From Rhodothermus marinus DSM 4252 (lineage in GTDB: Bacteria > Bacteroidota > Rhodothermia > Rhodothermales > Rhodothermaceae), in contig NC_013501.1 of assembly GCF_000024845.1 (NCBI RefSeq), positions 996,001 through 1,060,000 of the forward strand: a DNA stretch of 64,000 nucleotides, written 5' to 3'. A program made the translations under genes and the position numbers. This document shows, in pieces, positions 7,921 through 16,131 of this stretch (position 1 is the stretch's first letter; each line of letters opens with the position of its first letter). The notes below the pieces were generated by a model, which saw only the letters and a list, made by a program, of their open reading frames with translations, had not been told where the DNA came from and searched no databases.

Positions 7921-8816
7921 TGCTCCCAAATTTTTTCATTATTGGAGCACCCAAATGTGGCACAACCTCATTAGCAACTTGGTTGGCAGAACACCCAAAT
8001 ATTTACATGGCTCCTTTAAAAGAACCTTTCTTTTTTTCTGAAGATATTAATTATCGGTGGGTTAAGTCTTGGAAGATGTACAAAAGGCTATTTAAAGATG
8101 TAACACAAAACCACAAAGCTGTCGGTGAGGCTTCTCCTTTTTATCTATTTTCACGAATAGCGATTCCTAAAATTGAGATGAATATTAAAAATGCCAAATA
8201 TATAGTTATGATACGAAATCCAATAGAGATGGCTTATTCTTGGTATGAACAAAATTATCGCGTTTTTATTGAGAATGTTGATAATTTTCGTAAAGCATGG
8301 GAATTAGCTCCAATTCGTAGGACTGGAAAACAGATTCCTAGAGGTTGTAAAGATCCAATTTTACTTGATTATCCTTCTTGGTGTTTACTAGGAGAGCAAT
8401 TAGAAAGACTTTACAATATTGTTCCACGTGATCGTATCTTAGTTTTAGTGCTAGATGATATAAAAAATAATCCTAGAAAAGAGTACTTACGAGTGTTAGA
8501 ATTTTTGGAACTCCCTGATGATGGAAGAAAAATCTTTCCTGTATATAACTACTCTCGCATGTGGCGTTCTCGGTGGCTAGGAGAAGTTGTTACAAAAGCT
8601 TTTGAATTAGGAGTTAGATTGAGATATGAATTTGGATTGCTCCCGCCAAAACGATTAGGAATTGGGGAGTCTGTAGACAAAGTAACATCAATTGTATGGA
8701 AAAGACCGCAACTAGATCATGAATTTCATAAAGAATTGATTGATTTTTTTAAAGATGATATTCATAAGCTAGAGTCTATTTTGAAAAGAAATTTTTCAGA
8801 ATGGTATACTTTTTAA
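7917..8816 (+). CDS. Sulfotransferase (PAPS-dependent), AT-rich import
   Basis: A protein of 299 residues likely to transfer sulfate from PAPS to a sugar of the surface polysaccharide. The 5'-phosphosulfate-binding loop is GAPKCGTTSLATWL (about 9-22), followed by HPNIYMAPLKEPFFF. The 3'-phosphate-binding motif is IVMIRNPIEMAYSWYEQNYR (about 97-116). Length and motifs fit the Sulfotransfer_1/heparan-type family, and the acceptor cannot be read from sequence. The gene is AT-rich, with A/T-ending codons and AGA arginine codons, unlike the flanking GC-rich genes. It is coupled to the flippase by an ATGA overlap. Confidence 0.88.
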   Translation: MMLPNFFIIGAPKCGTTSLATWLAEHPNIYMAPLKEPFFFSEDINYRWVKSWKMYKRLFKDVTQNHKAVGEASPFYLFSRIAIPKIEMNIKNAKYIVMIRNPIEMAYSWYEQNYRVFIENVDNFRKAWELAPIRRTGKQIPRGCKDPILLDYPSWCLLGEQLERLYNIVPRDRILVLVLDDIKNNPRKEYLRVLEFLELPDDGRKIFPVYNYSRMWRSRWLGEVVTKAFELGVRLRYEFGLLPPKRLGIGESVDKVTSIVWKRPQLDHEFHKELIDFFKDDIHKLESILKRNFSEWYTF

Positions 8817-8823
8817 ATTAAAA

Positions 8824-10110
8824 ATGAAGAGAACGAGAAAGTTTGAACTAGGATGGCATGCAGTTTCTTTTATTTTACTAACAGGTGTACTTGTTTCTTT
8901 TACGCATGCTGATACTTCAAATATAGCTGATTCAAATATAGCTGAAGGCTTGTCGGTAAATAGAATGACACTTGCAATAGCATTTTCTCCCGTTGTTTTG
9001 TTAGTTTTTCATCTAATAAAAACTATTAATATTTTTCTTAAGAGGGGAAAAATTTTGCTGTTGTTGTTAGTATGGGTGATGATGTCAAGTATCTGGTCTG
9101 CTAATTCTCAAATAACCATTTTGAGAGGTTTTGTTATATGTCTAGGAACGTTATATGGTATGCTATTATATATTAGGTATGGATTTGATGACATATTAAA
9201 AGTTATGGGTGTGTCGTTTGGTATAATATTGATTTCTAGTTTATTGGCAGTAATGCTGTTTCCTAATTGGTCAATTATGGAATACCCACATCAAGGTGCT
9301 TGGAAAGGAATTTTGTTTCACAAAAATGCTTTAGGAAGGTATTCTGCATTATCTTTTGTGGTTTTTTGGTCGTTATATAGGAGATACTTATCTAAGCAAT
9401 GGTTGTTTTTTGTGTTGATTTCATTGCTTGCTATTGTTGGGTCTAAATCAGCAACTAGTTTAATATTGGTAGTTTGTATATTCTTTATGCTTAAATTTCT
9501 TGAATTTTTTGGAACTAGAACTGCTTCTTCAAGATTAATATTGGGAGCTAATATAATTGCTGTTATGTATATGCTATTTGTTTTTGTATGGTTAAAAAAT
9601 GAATATCTACATCATTTTGTGGAAAATTTTCTTAAAGTCTTAGGAAAGGATCCAACCCTTACAGGAAGATTAGTAATCTGGCGGTTGCTTATTAATATGG
9701 GAGTAGATAAAATTTGGACTGGTTATGGATTTGGGGCATTTTGGCAGGGTTATCAGGGTCCTTCTGCTGTTATATGGCAATTGGCTGGTCCATGGCCTAA
9801 TGCTCATAACGGATATCTGGAAATTTTACTTTCTATCGGTATTTTTGGATTTATTATGTCAATTGTGCTATTGTTTGAATTACTGTATTGGGGCATGAGA
9901 ATGTATTATCGAAATCCGCTCTGTTATAAAAATTTGTTTTTATGTGGATGTGGAATTTATTTTGTTCTAAGCAACTTATCTGGCAGTTTCTTTTTATCGA
10001 GTGGAGTTACAACTGGAATTTTTTATTGGATACTGTTTGTGTTTAATTACTTGGTCGTAAAAGATCTTAGAAGAGGTGAAAAATGGGTTAAGATGGCCAC
10101 CAAGCCGTAG
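8824..10110 (+). CDS. O-antigen polymerase/ligase family membrane protein (Wzy/WaaL)
   Basis: A protein of 428 residues with about ten to twelve hydrophobic segments and no soluble domain. It holds the family's typical periplasmic loop: TGRLVIWRLLINMG, GYGFGAFWQGYQG, then WPNAHNGYLEILLSIGIFGF, the conserved HNxxLxxxxxxG stretch. In a Wzx-type locus it would polymerise repeat units (Wzy), but WaaL-type ligases look alike. It is AT-rich like its neighbours and begins eight bases after the sulfotransferase. The last residues (KMATKP) lie next to the transposase remnant, so the native C-terminus may have been altered by that insertion. Confidence 0.85.
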   Translation: MKRTRKFELGWHAVSFILLTGVLVSFTHADTSNIADSNIAEGLSVNRMTLAIAFSPVVLLVFHLIKTINIFLKRGKILLLLLVWVMMSSIWSANSQITILRGFVICLGTLYGMLLYIRYGFDDILKVMGVSFGIILISSLLAVMLFPNWSIMEYPHQGAWKGILFHKNALGRYSALSFVVFWSLYRRYLSKQWLFFVLISLLAIVGSKSATSLILVVCIFFMLKFLEFFGTRTASSRLILGANIIAVMYMLFVFVWLKNEYLHHFVENFLKVLGKDPTLTGRLVIWRLLINMGVDKIWTGYGFGAFWQGYQGPSAVIWQLAGPWPNAHNGYLEILLSIGIFGFIMSIVLLFELLYWGMRMYYRNPLCYKNLFLCGCGIYFVLSNLSGSFFLSSGVTTGIFYWILFVFNYLVVKDLRRGEKWVKMATKP

Positions 10111-10119
10111 GATGAGATC

Positions 10120-10906
10120 ATGAAGCTGGGTGAACGGGCAGCGCTGTCCGCCGACAAACACAAAGCCGCGGCAGCAGGCCGCGCTTCACCCACTGCCCCT
10201 ACTGCCAGAGTGCACACATTGGCCGCGTGCGGCGGCGCTTCTACAATTTGCTATGCGTGTCGCCGCAAGTGGAGCCCGCGCAGAGGCAGTTTGCTGGAAG
10301 GCTTGCGCCTTCCGCCGGGCAAATTCCTGCTGGCTTTGAAGCTGTTTGAACTGGAAGTGTCCGCCCGACGCGCAGCCCGTGAGCTGAGCCTGGCCTACAA
10401 CACGGTGCATCGGCTGTTTCTATCGGGCCAGCAGCCAGGAAGACCAGCTTTCGGGCGAGGTCGAGATGGACGAGCGCTGCGTTGGTGGTCGTCGTCGGGG
10501 CAAGCGGGGGCGTGGGGCTTCGGGCAAGTTGCCGGTGTTTGGGATGCTGGAGCGGGGCGGCAAGGTGAGGGTGGAAGTGGTACCGGACGTGTGGGCCGAT
10601 TGCCGCCGGCGGTGCGTTGCTACGGGAGGCGATTCGGAAGGTCAGGCGGGGCAGTTTGATCTACACGGATCGGTTTCGGAGTTATGATGGGCTGGTGTGC
10701 TATGGGTTTCGGCATGAGCGGATAGATCACGGGGAGCGTTTTGCCAACGGGAAGGGAGCTATGCGAAGGAGCGTTTGCAGAAGAATCATGGGTTGTCGGC
10801 CTTGTGGTTTCCGTTGCGGTTGAAGGAGCTGGAGTTTCGGTAAAATCATTGGAAGGAGGATTTGTTTGAGAAACTGTTAGAGGTGTTAAAAGGTAGAATA
10901 AATTAA
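10120..10906 (+). pseudogene. Decayed IS1595-type transposase (ISXO2-like)
   Basis: Pieces of one transposase occur in order in shifting frames. An N-terminal zinc-ribbon piece (RFTHCPYCQSAHIGRVRRRR) is followed by a region reading RKWSPRRGSLLEGLRLPPGK and LAYNTVHRLF. Next is the catalytic-domain start (LSGEVEMDERCVGG, RRRGKRGRGASGKLPVFGML) and then SLIYTDRFRSYDGLVCYGF. The tail reads ERLQKNHGLSALWFPLRLKE and NHWKEDLFEKLLEVLKG, interrupted by TAA where Tyr is expected. At least three frameshifts and a short deletion after ERFANGK are visible. Unlike the AT-rich genes on both sides it is GC-rich, so it probably jumped in from the host genome. No terminal inverted repeats could be identified. 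Confidence 0.85.
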
Positions 10907-10926
10907 ACAGTTGCTTTTTAAAAAAT

Positions 10927-12072
10927 ATGGAAATACTGAGGACGAACCCCCATGAAGCATGTAAAAAATATGAAAAGAGAAAGAAAATAATTAATTTGGT
11001 GACGCAAATGGAAATGGGAGGTGCTCAAAAAGCAGCTTACTTGATTTGTAAAGAGCTTATTAGACGTGAGTATGATGCTGAAATTTGGTTTTTATACAAA
11101 AAAAGGCCTGGTTATGAAAAATATGGATTTGTTAAATGTTTATATGATAAAAAGCCTGATAATTTAATTGAATTTATCCGCTTATTGTTGAAATTGTTTT
11201 TTTGGATGAAAAAAGCTAGACCTGAAGGGGTTATAACATATACACATTATGCTAATATAATTGGAAATTTAGTGGCGTTGATAGCAGGGATATCTAATCG
11301 TATGGCTACTCAACATAGTCCTTCTTGGTCTTATCCACATTTAGCACGTTTATTAGATAAATTATTTGGTACAATCGGTGTTTATACTTCTAACGTGTAT
11401 GTATCTGAAAGTTTGGCTGAGTCATTTTTGAATTATCCAAAAAGCTATAAGCAAAGAAGTCGAGTTATAGTAAATGGATTGCCAACGCCAAAATCTAGTT
11501 TTGATTCGAAAGAAAAGGCTAAATCATATTTTGGTTTTTCTGAAAATACAATTGTTTTGTCTAATGTGGGTAGATTGTCTTATCCAAAAAATCAGCTTTT
11601 TCTGTTGCAGGTTATTTCTAATATAAATGACCCTGATGTTGTTTTGGTAATTGCTGGCGAGGGTGAATTAAGAATGGAGATAGAAAGCGAGATATACCGG
11701 AGGAAATTGAGTGATAGAGTATTTTTGTTGGGGGAATTGCCATATGAAAAAGTTTGTGATCTATTGTTGGCCTCCGATATTTTTGTTTTTCCTTCATTAT
11801 ATGAATCCTTTGGTTATGCGTTAGTTGAAGCAATGATGATGGGATTGCCAGTTATTGCCAGTGATATACCTGCTCATAGAGAAGTAGTAGCTGATGCTGG
11901 CATTTTACTGTCTTTAGATGATTTGAAAGAGTGGTGCTTGAAAATTGAATGTCTTGTAAGGAATGAAAATAAAAGATTAGAATTGAGCAAGAAAGCTCAA
12001 TTACGGTCTCAGGTATTTGAGCTTGAAAAGATGGTCGATGGCTACCTGAAAACTTTATTCGGATTAAAATGA
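10927..12072 (+). CDS. Glycosyltransferase family 4 (GT-B)
   Basis: A protein of 381 residues that adds a sugar to the growing repeat unit on the cytosolic face. The N-terminal Rossmann half begins IINLVTQMEMGGAQKAAYLI with the GG loop of GT-B enzymes. The C-terminal half holds VLSNVGRLSYPKNQLFLLQV, VIAGEGELRMEIE and FVFPSLYESFGYALVEAMMM, the E-x7-E nucleotide-sugar site, then GLPVIASDIPAHREVV. It is strongly AT-rich. Its stop overlaps the next start (ATGATG), so the two are coupled. Donor and acceptor sugars are not predictable. Confidence 0.9.
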   Translation: MEILRTNPHEACKKYEKRKKIINLVTQMEMGGAQKAAYLICKELIRREYDAEIWFLYKKRPGYEKYGFVKCLYDKKPDNLIEFIRLLLKLFFWMKKARPEGVITYTHYANIIGNLVALIAGISNRMATQHSPSWSYPHLARLLDKLFGTIGVYTSNVYVSESLAESFLNYPKSYKQRSRVIVNGLPTPKSSFDSKEKAKSYFGFSENTIVLSNVGRLSYPKNQLFLLQVISNINDPDVVLVIAGEGELRMEIESEIYRRKLSDRVFLLGELPYEKVCDLLLASDIFVFPSLYESFGYALVEAMMMGLPVIASDIPAHREVVADAGILLSLDDLKEWCLKIECLVRNENKRLELSKKAQLRSQVFELEKMVDGYLKTLFGLK

Positions 12073-12890
12073 TGCGCATTTCTTTACTTGGTGTAACAGT
12101 CAATGCGGTTACTATTGAAGATCTGAACTTATGTATTGCTGCATCTGTTGAGCGCAACGAGCGTTGGATAATAGCAAACCACAATTTGCGAAGTGTTTAT
12201 CTTTTTCACAGGGATCCTGAGATGCGTTCTTTTTTTACGCATGCTCTAATTGTTCACATCGATGGAATGCCTCTGGTGTACTGGGCGCGGTTGTTGGGGT
12301 ATCCGGTCCGTAAGGAGCACCGGGTGACCTATGTGGACTGGGTCCATCCCCTGATGGCTATGGCCGAAGCGGAGGGATGGCGGGTCTTTTATCTGGGGGG
12401 CAAGCCCGGCGTGGCAGCTCAGGCGGCGCAGAAGCTGCAGGAGCGCTATCCGCGGTTAATGATCCAGACCCATCACGGGTACTTCACCCCGGAAGAAAAC
12501 GAAACCGTACTTCAGGAGATTGCCGAATTTCAACCGCACGTACTGATGGTCGGGATGGGCATGCCGCGGCAGGAACACTGGGTGCTGGACAATCTGGATC
12601 GCATTCAGGCCAATGCCATTCTTACCGCCGGGGCCTGTTTCGATTACATCGCGGGGGCGATTCCGACGCCCCCGCGATGGATGGGACGGATGGGGCTGGA
12701 ATGGCTCTACCGTCTGTTTTCGGAGCCGCGGCGCCTGTGGCGACGCTATCTGGTAGAACCCTGGGCGCTCTTGCCGCTATTTCTGAAAGATCTCATGAAT
12801 ATTCGTGAACATCGCCGGCGGGCTCAGCGGCTGGCATCGAATACGACGCGACGGGTGACGGCCGAGTCTGTGAGTGAAAAGCTTTCCTGA
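12069..12890 (+). CDS. WecG/TagA/CpsF-family glycosyltransferase (GT26), mosaic gene
   Basis: A protein of 273 residues. The GT26 motifs are present: IIANHNLRSVYLF, VHIDGMPLVYWARLLGYP, VYYLGG-like VFYLGGKPGVAAQAAQ, HHGYFTP, LMVGMGMPRQEHWV, and AGACFDYIAGAIPTPPRWM near the C-terminus. The family transfers N-acetylmannosaminuronic acid or similar sugars to lipid-linked intermediates. Base composition changes inside the gene: the first 180 or so bases are AT-rich like the upstream island, and from about 12250 the gene is GC-rich like the chromosome. The frame is continuous, so this looks like a recombination joint within a conserved gene. The 3' end overlaps the convergent GH10-like gene by 67 bases. 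Confidence 0.92.
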   Translation: MMRISLLGVTVNAVTIEDLNLCIAASVERNERWIIANHNLRSVYLFHRDPEMRSFFTHALIVHIDGMPLVYWARLLGYPVRKEHRVTYVDWVHPLMAMAEAEGWRVFYLGGKPGVAAQAAQKLQERYPRLMIQTHHGYFTPEENETVLQEIAEFQPHVLMVGMGMPRQEHWVLDNLDRIQANAILTAGACFDYIAGAIPTPPRWMGRMGLEWLYRLFSEPRRLWRRYLVEPWALLPLFLKDLMNIREHRRRAQRLASNTTRRVTAESVSEKLS

Positions 12891-14173
12891 TGGCGCAGGG
12901 CGCCATACGTTACTGTAAGCTGATAAGCGCCTTTGAACCCACGTAGCCGAACACGTCCCCGTGCATCGGTTGTGGCGGTCGTATCGGTCCACCACTGCCG
13001 AAAGACGAGGTCTTCCCAGACGCGTCCGTTGGGTTTGATGGACCAATCCTGACGATAGAGTGCAGCCGAGGGATACCAGTGGCGTCCTTCCCAGAAACCC
13101 CAGAGGAGCACTCCTTCTACGGCCGGATGGCTGAACATAGCTGTCAGGAAATCCCGGGTATAGGCGGCCTGCAGGGCCTCTTCTTGCGGTGAGAGCCGGT
13201 AGTGTTCACCCTGACGGCCGAAGCGTACATCGAATTCTGTGATCAGAATGGGGCGATTGAAGACGGCAAAGGAGTCCAGAATGGCCCACAGCCTGCGCGG
13301 TGCGGTGAGTGTCTGCGGCGTAAAATGCCCCATCATTCCGATGCCATCGAAAGGAGCTTCGTGCTCGGTCAGGTAGCGAAGCACCTCATAGTAGGCCGCC
13401 CGTCGGTTGCGCCGATCCGTGATCAGGATACGACCTTCGTTGACAAAAAGCCGCTGGTCGGGGACACGCAAACTGTCGGCCAGCCGCAGCAATTCCAGCC
13501 AGAACGATGGGCTGTAGAGCTGGTCGAGACGGCGCGATCCTCCGGCTGCAATGTGGTTAATGGCATCCCATTCAACGACGCGATCTCCGACCGCGGTCAT
13601 TTTTTCCTGCAGATGCATTCGCAACGCGGTGCGGTAACGTTCTGGATGCGCTGGGTGATAGCGAACAGGGTCGTTCTCCCGGACATATCCCCATACCAGC
13701 GCATGGCCACGGACAGGAATATGCTGCGCGCGTAGCCAGTCCAATGCACGAAATGTCTGAGCACGATTATACCGTGGTGTTTCGGCGAGCCAGGGGCCCC
13801 ATTTCAGGTCATTTTCCAGTGTTACCCTGTTGAACAGCTGGCGGACGCGTTCCCGGTAGCGAGCCGACGTGCTGTCGGTTCCGGTCAGGAGTTGGGCGCT
13901 GACCGCCGATCCGAAAATGAATGCATGACGTTGCATTTGTAGCCTGACCGAGGCTCCGGTCAGCGGTCGTCCCTGCATGTCGCGTACTTCGATGGTGATC
14001 CACCCTTTGCGCAGAGAATCAATGCGACGGGCGGCCTCAGCGTACCAGGTGCTGTCGGGGCCGCTGTATGTCGATTCAGGTGGAGATTGCTGCAACAGGT
14101 ACCAGAACGCTGCCGCGGAGCCGAACATCAAGCAGAAAACCAGGAGCTTTGTCATAGTGCGGTGAACAGACAT
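12824..14173 (-). CDS. GH10-like protein lacking the usual acid/base glutamate, membrane-anchored
   Basis: A protein of 449 residues with an N-terminal hydrophobic anchor (KLLVFCLMFGSAAAFWYLL). A beta-rich segment follows (about 58-100; GWITIEVRDMQGRPLTGASV), then a GH10-type TIM barrel: ENDLKWGP, RGHALVWG, VVEWDAINHIAAGG, ITEFDVRFG and LLWGFWEGRHW. The nucleophile is present (Glu313 in ITEFD). The proton donor position of xylanases (WDxxNE) is His207 here (WDAINH). It lies convergent to the WecG-type gene within the polysaccharide locus, so it may cut or bind the surface polymer rather than digest xylan. A short beta-rich tail follows the barrel. Confidence 0.82.
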   Translation of the reverse strand: MSVHRTMTKLLVFCLMFGSAAAFWYLLQQSPPESTYSGPDSTWYAEAARRIDSLRKGWITIEVRDMQGRPLTGASVRLQMQRHAFIFGSAVSAQLLTGTDSTSARYRERVRQLFNRVTLENDLKWGPWLAETPRYNRAQTFRALDWLRAQHIPVRGHALVWGYVRENDPVRYHPAHPERYRTALRMHLQEKMTAVGDRVVEWDAINHIAAGGSRRLDQLYSPSFWLELLRLADSLRVPDQRLFVNEGRILITDRRNRRAAYYEVLRYLTEHEAPFDGIGMMGHFTPQTLTAPRRLWAILDSFAVFNRPILITEFDVRFGRQGEHYRLSPQEEALQAAYTRDFLTAMFSHPAVEGVLLWGFWEGRHWYPSAALYRQDWSIKPNGRVWEDLVFRQWWTDTTATTDARGRVRLRGFKGAYQLTVTYGALRHQESFSLTDSAVTRRVVFDASR

Positions 14174-14580
14174 CAGCTCAAAAGAGGAATTTCTGCCCCA
14201 TAAACGCTTCTATCATGAATGAGATTTGCAGGTGCCGTACCCTTCGGAAAGTTGTCGAAGTGGAAGTTTGTGCCGAATGCAGGAAATCCCGCCCGGGGCA
14301 CATTCGGGAGGAGATTGTACAGGTGCAGGCCGGTGCGAAAAAATCTTTTCCGAAGATACGATCGCCTGTCCGTGCAGCAGAGGTCGTTTGAAAAAAACGC
14401 AAATCGTTGGATGATCTTCCACAGATTAACCTCTGGCCTTCTTTTTGTTTAGAAGCCGGACGGTCTGCACGTCGGGAGCCATTCCGATGGGGTGTGCAGG
14501 TTACGCGCAGGGGGGACTGGTGTCTGGTAGGGTATAAAAAGCGTCAAAACGTATGCGCTTGCTTGTAACAAACCCGGAAG
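14174..14580. other. Intergenic region between divergent genes, no gene seen
   Basis: About 400 bases separate the GH10-like gene (leftward) from the WbaP-type gene (rightward). Open frames here are short and have no recognisable protein pattern. The region should contain both promoters. GGTATAAAAAG at 14530-14540 could belong to the rightward one. No repeat or RNA structure was recognised. Confidence 0.5.
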
Positions 14581-16131
14581 ATGCGTATGTTGCCTCCGGA
14601 CGCTTCCGGAAACGTCAGCCATGACATGAATCGGTTGCGTGCCACCGCCTCGGAAGGTGATGCTCCTGCGAACAACCCCGTTTCTATGACAGTAACGGAT
14701 ACGACGGCCTATCAATTCGTTCACGTTGGTCCCCGGAATCGCCTGCTCTATCACCGTCGCCGCGTGCAGGACGCGGCCGTGCTGGCGCTGGCCGAAGGCC
14801 TGGCGTTGCTGGTGGCGCTGGGGCTGGCCAATCGCCTCGACCTCTGGCTGACCGGGGCCGCCTCGTGGCCGACCTGGGCCTGGGGGATGCCGCTGCTCTG
14901 GTGGATGGTGGCCGTCTTCAGTCGCCTGCTCCCCGGCTGGGGACTCGGCGCGGCCGAAGAACTGCGCCGCATCGTGATCGGGCTGATGTCGATCTTTGTC
15001 GGGGTGGCCGCCCTGCTGTTTCTGACGAAGCGCGCCTCCGGCGATGGTCGCTTCCTGCTGGCCACCGGCTGGGTGCTGGCCACGGGAGCCGTCCCGCTGG
15101 CCCGTTGGCTGGCCAAACGCTGGCTGATTTACAAAAAACGCTGGGGCGCACCCACCGTGATCTACGGCGCCAACGGGATCGTGGAGGAGGTGATCGAGAT
15201 GCTGCGCCAGGAAGCCGGGCTGGGGTACCAGCCCATCGGTGTGTTTTACGCGGACGAAGCCTGCGTGGGCGATCGGATGGCCGACCTTCCGGTGATGGGC
15301 GGGCTCTGGCACAATACCCCGGATGCGCCGGTGGCCGTCCTGGCATTGCCCGGCATTGCGCCGGAAATGCTTTCCGAGTTGCTCGACGGCCCGCTGTCGA
15401 TCTATAAACAGGTCATTCTGATTCTCGATCTTTCCGACGTGCCGTCGCTCTGGGTGCGGCCCTGCAACCTGTCGGGCCGACTGGCGCTGGAGATCACCCC
15501 CAATCTGTTCGATCCCGTTGCCCAGACAATCAAGCGCACGATGGATCTGGTGCTGGTGGTGGGGACCATGCCGATCTGGATGCCGCTGGTCGGCCTGCTG
15601 GCCCTGGCCGTCTGGCTTGAGGACCGCCAGAAGCCGTTCTTTACGCAGGAACGCATCGGGCGCAACGGACGACGGTTTCGCGTGATCAAATTGCGCACGA
15701 TGCGGCCCGACGCCGAAGCGGTTCTACGGCGCTATCTCGAGGAAAACCCGGAAGCCCGGGCGGAGTGGGCGGCAAGCTTCAAACTCAAAAACGACCCACG
15801 CATTACCCGGGTAGGACGCTGGCTGCGCAAGCTTTCGCTGGATGAACTGCCGCAGCTGTTCAACGTGCTGCGCGGCGAGATGTCGCTGGTGGGACCCCGA
15901 CCGCTGCCGGCCTATCATCACGACGAATTGCCCCATCTGGTGCAGCAGTTGCGCGTGCGCGTGCGGCCCGGCATGACGGGACTCTGGCAGGTCAACGGCC
16001 GGAGCGACGCCGGCAACGAAGGCATGGCCCGCTGGGACGCGTTCTACATCCGTAACTGGTCGATCTGGCTGGATCTGGTGATTCTGGTGCGAACCATCCG
16101 GGTGGTGATCAAAGGACATGGGGCGTATTGA
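14581..16131 (+). CDS. Initiating sugar-phosphate transferase (WbaP/EPS polyprenyl glycosylphosphotransferase)
   Basis: Starts each repeat unit by linking a sugar-1-phosphate to undecaprenyl phosphate. The 516-residue protein has an N-terminal block of four to five membrane helices (about 60-175) and a Rossmann-like middle (PTVIYGANGIVEEVIEMLRQ). A re-entrant membrane helix near 325 leads into the catalytic Bac_transf domain: FTQERIGRNGRRFRVIKLRT, NDPRITRVGRWLRKLSLDEL, PQLFNVLRGEMSLVGPRPLP. Several ATGs are in frame (14581, 14587, 14626, 14686). I keep the first, with GGAAG just upstream, although the start is uncertain. The stop overlaps the Wzi gene by 14 bases. Confidence 0.92.
   Translation: MRMLPPDASGNVSHDMNRLRATASEGDAPANNPVSMTVTDTTAYQFVHVGPRNRLLYHRRRVQDAAVLALAEGLALLVALGLANRLDLWLTGAASWPTWAWGMPLLWWMVAVFSRLLPGWGLGAAEELRRIVIGLMSIFVGVAALLFLTKRASGDGRFLLATGWVLATGAVPLARWLAKRWLIYKKRWGAPTVIYGANGIVEEVIEMLRQEAGLGYQPIGVFYADEACVGDRMADLPVMGGLWHNTPDAPVAVLALPGIAPEMLSELLDGPLSIYKQVILILDLSDVPSLWVRPCNLSGRLALEITPNLFDPVAQTIKRTMDLVLVVGTMPIWMPLVGLLALAVWLEDRQKPFFTQERIGRNGRRFRVIKLRTMRPDAEAVLRRYLEENPEARAEWAASFKLKNDPRITRVGRWLRKLSLDELPQLFNVLRGEMSLVGPRPLPAYHHDELPHLVQQLRVRVRPGMTGLWQVNGRSDAGNEGMARWDAFYIRNWSIWLDLVILVRTIRVVIKGHGAY

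Noticed and set aside
14219-14452. Short open frames between the GH10-like and WbaP-type genes
   Set aside because: There is no domain, membrane or signal pattern. The frames overlap each other on both strands, as expected by chance.
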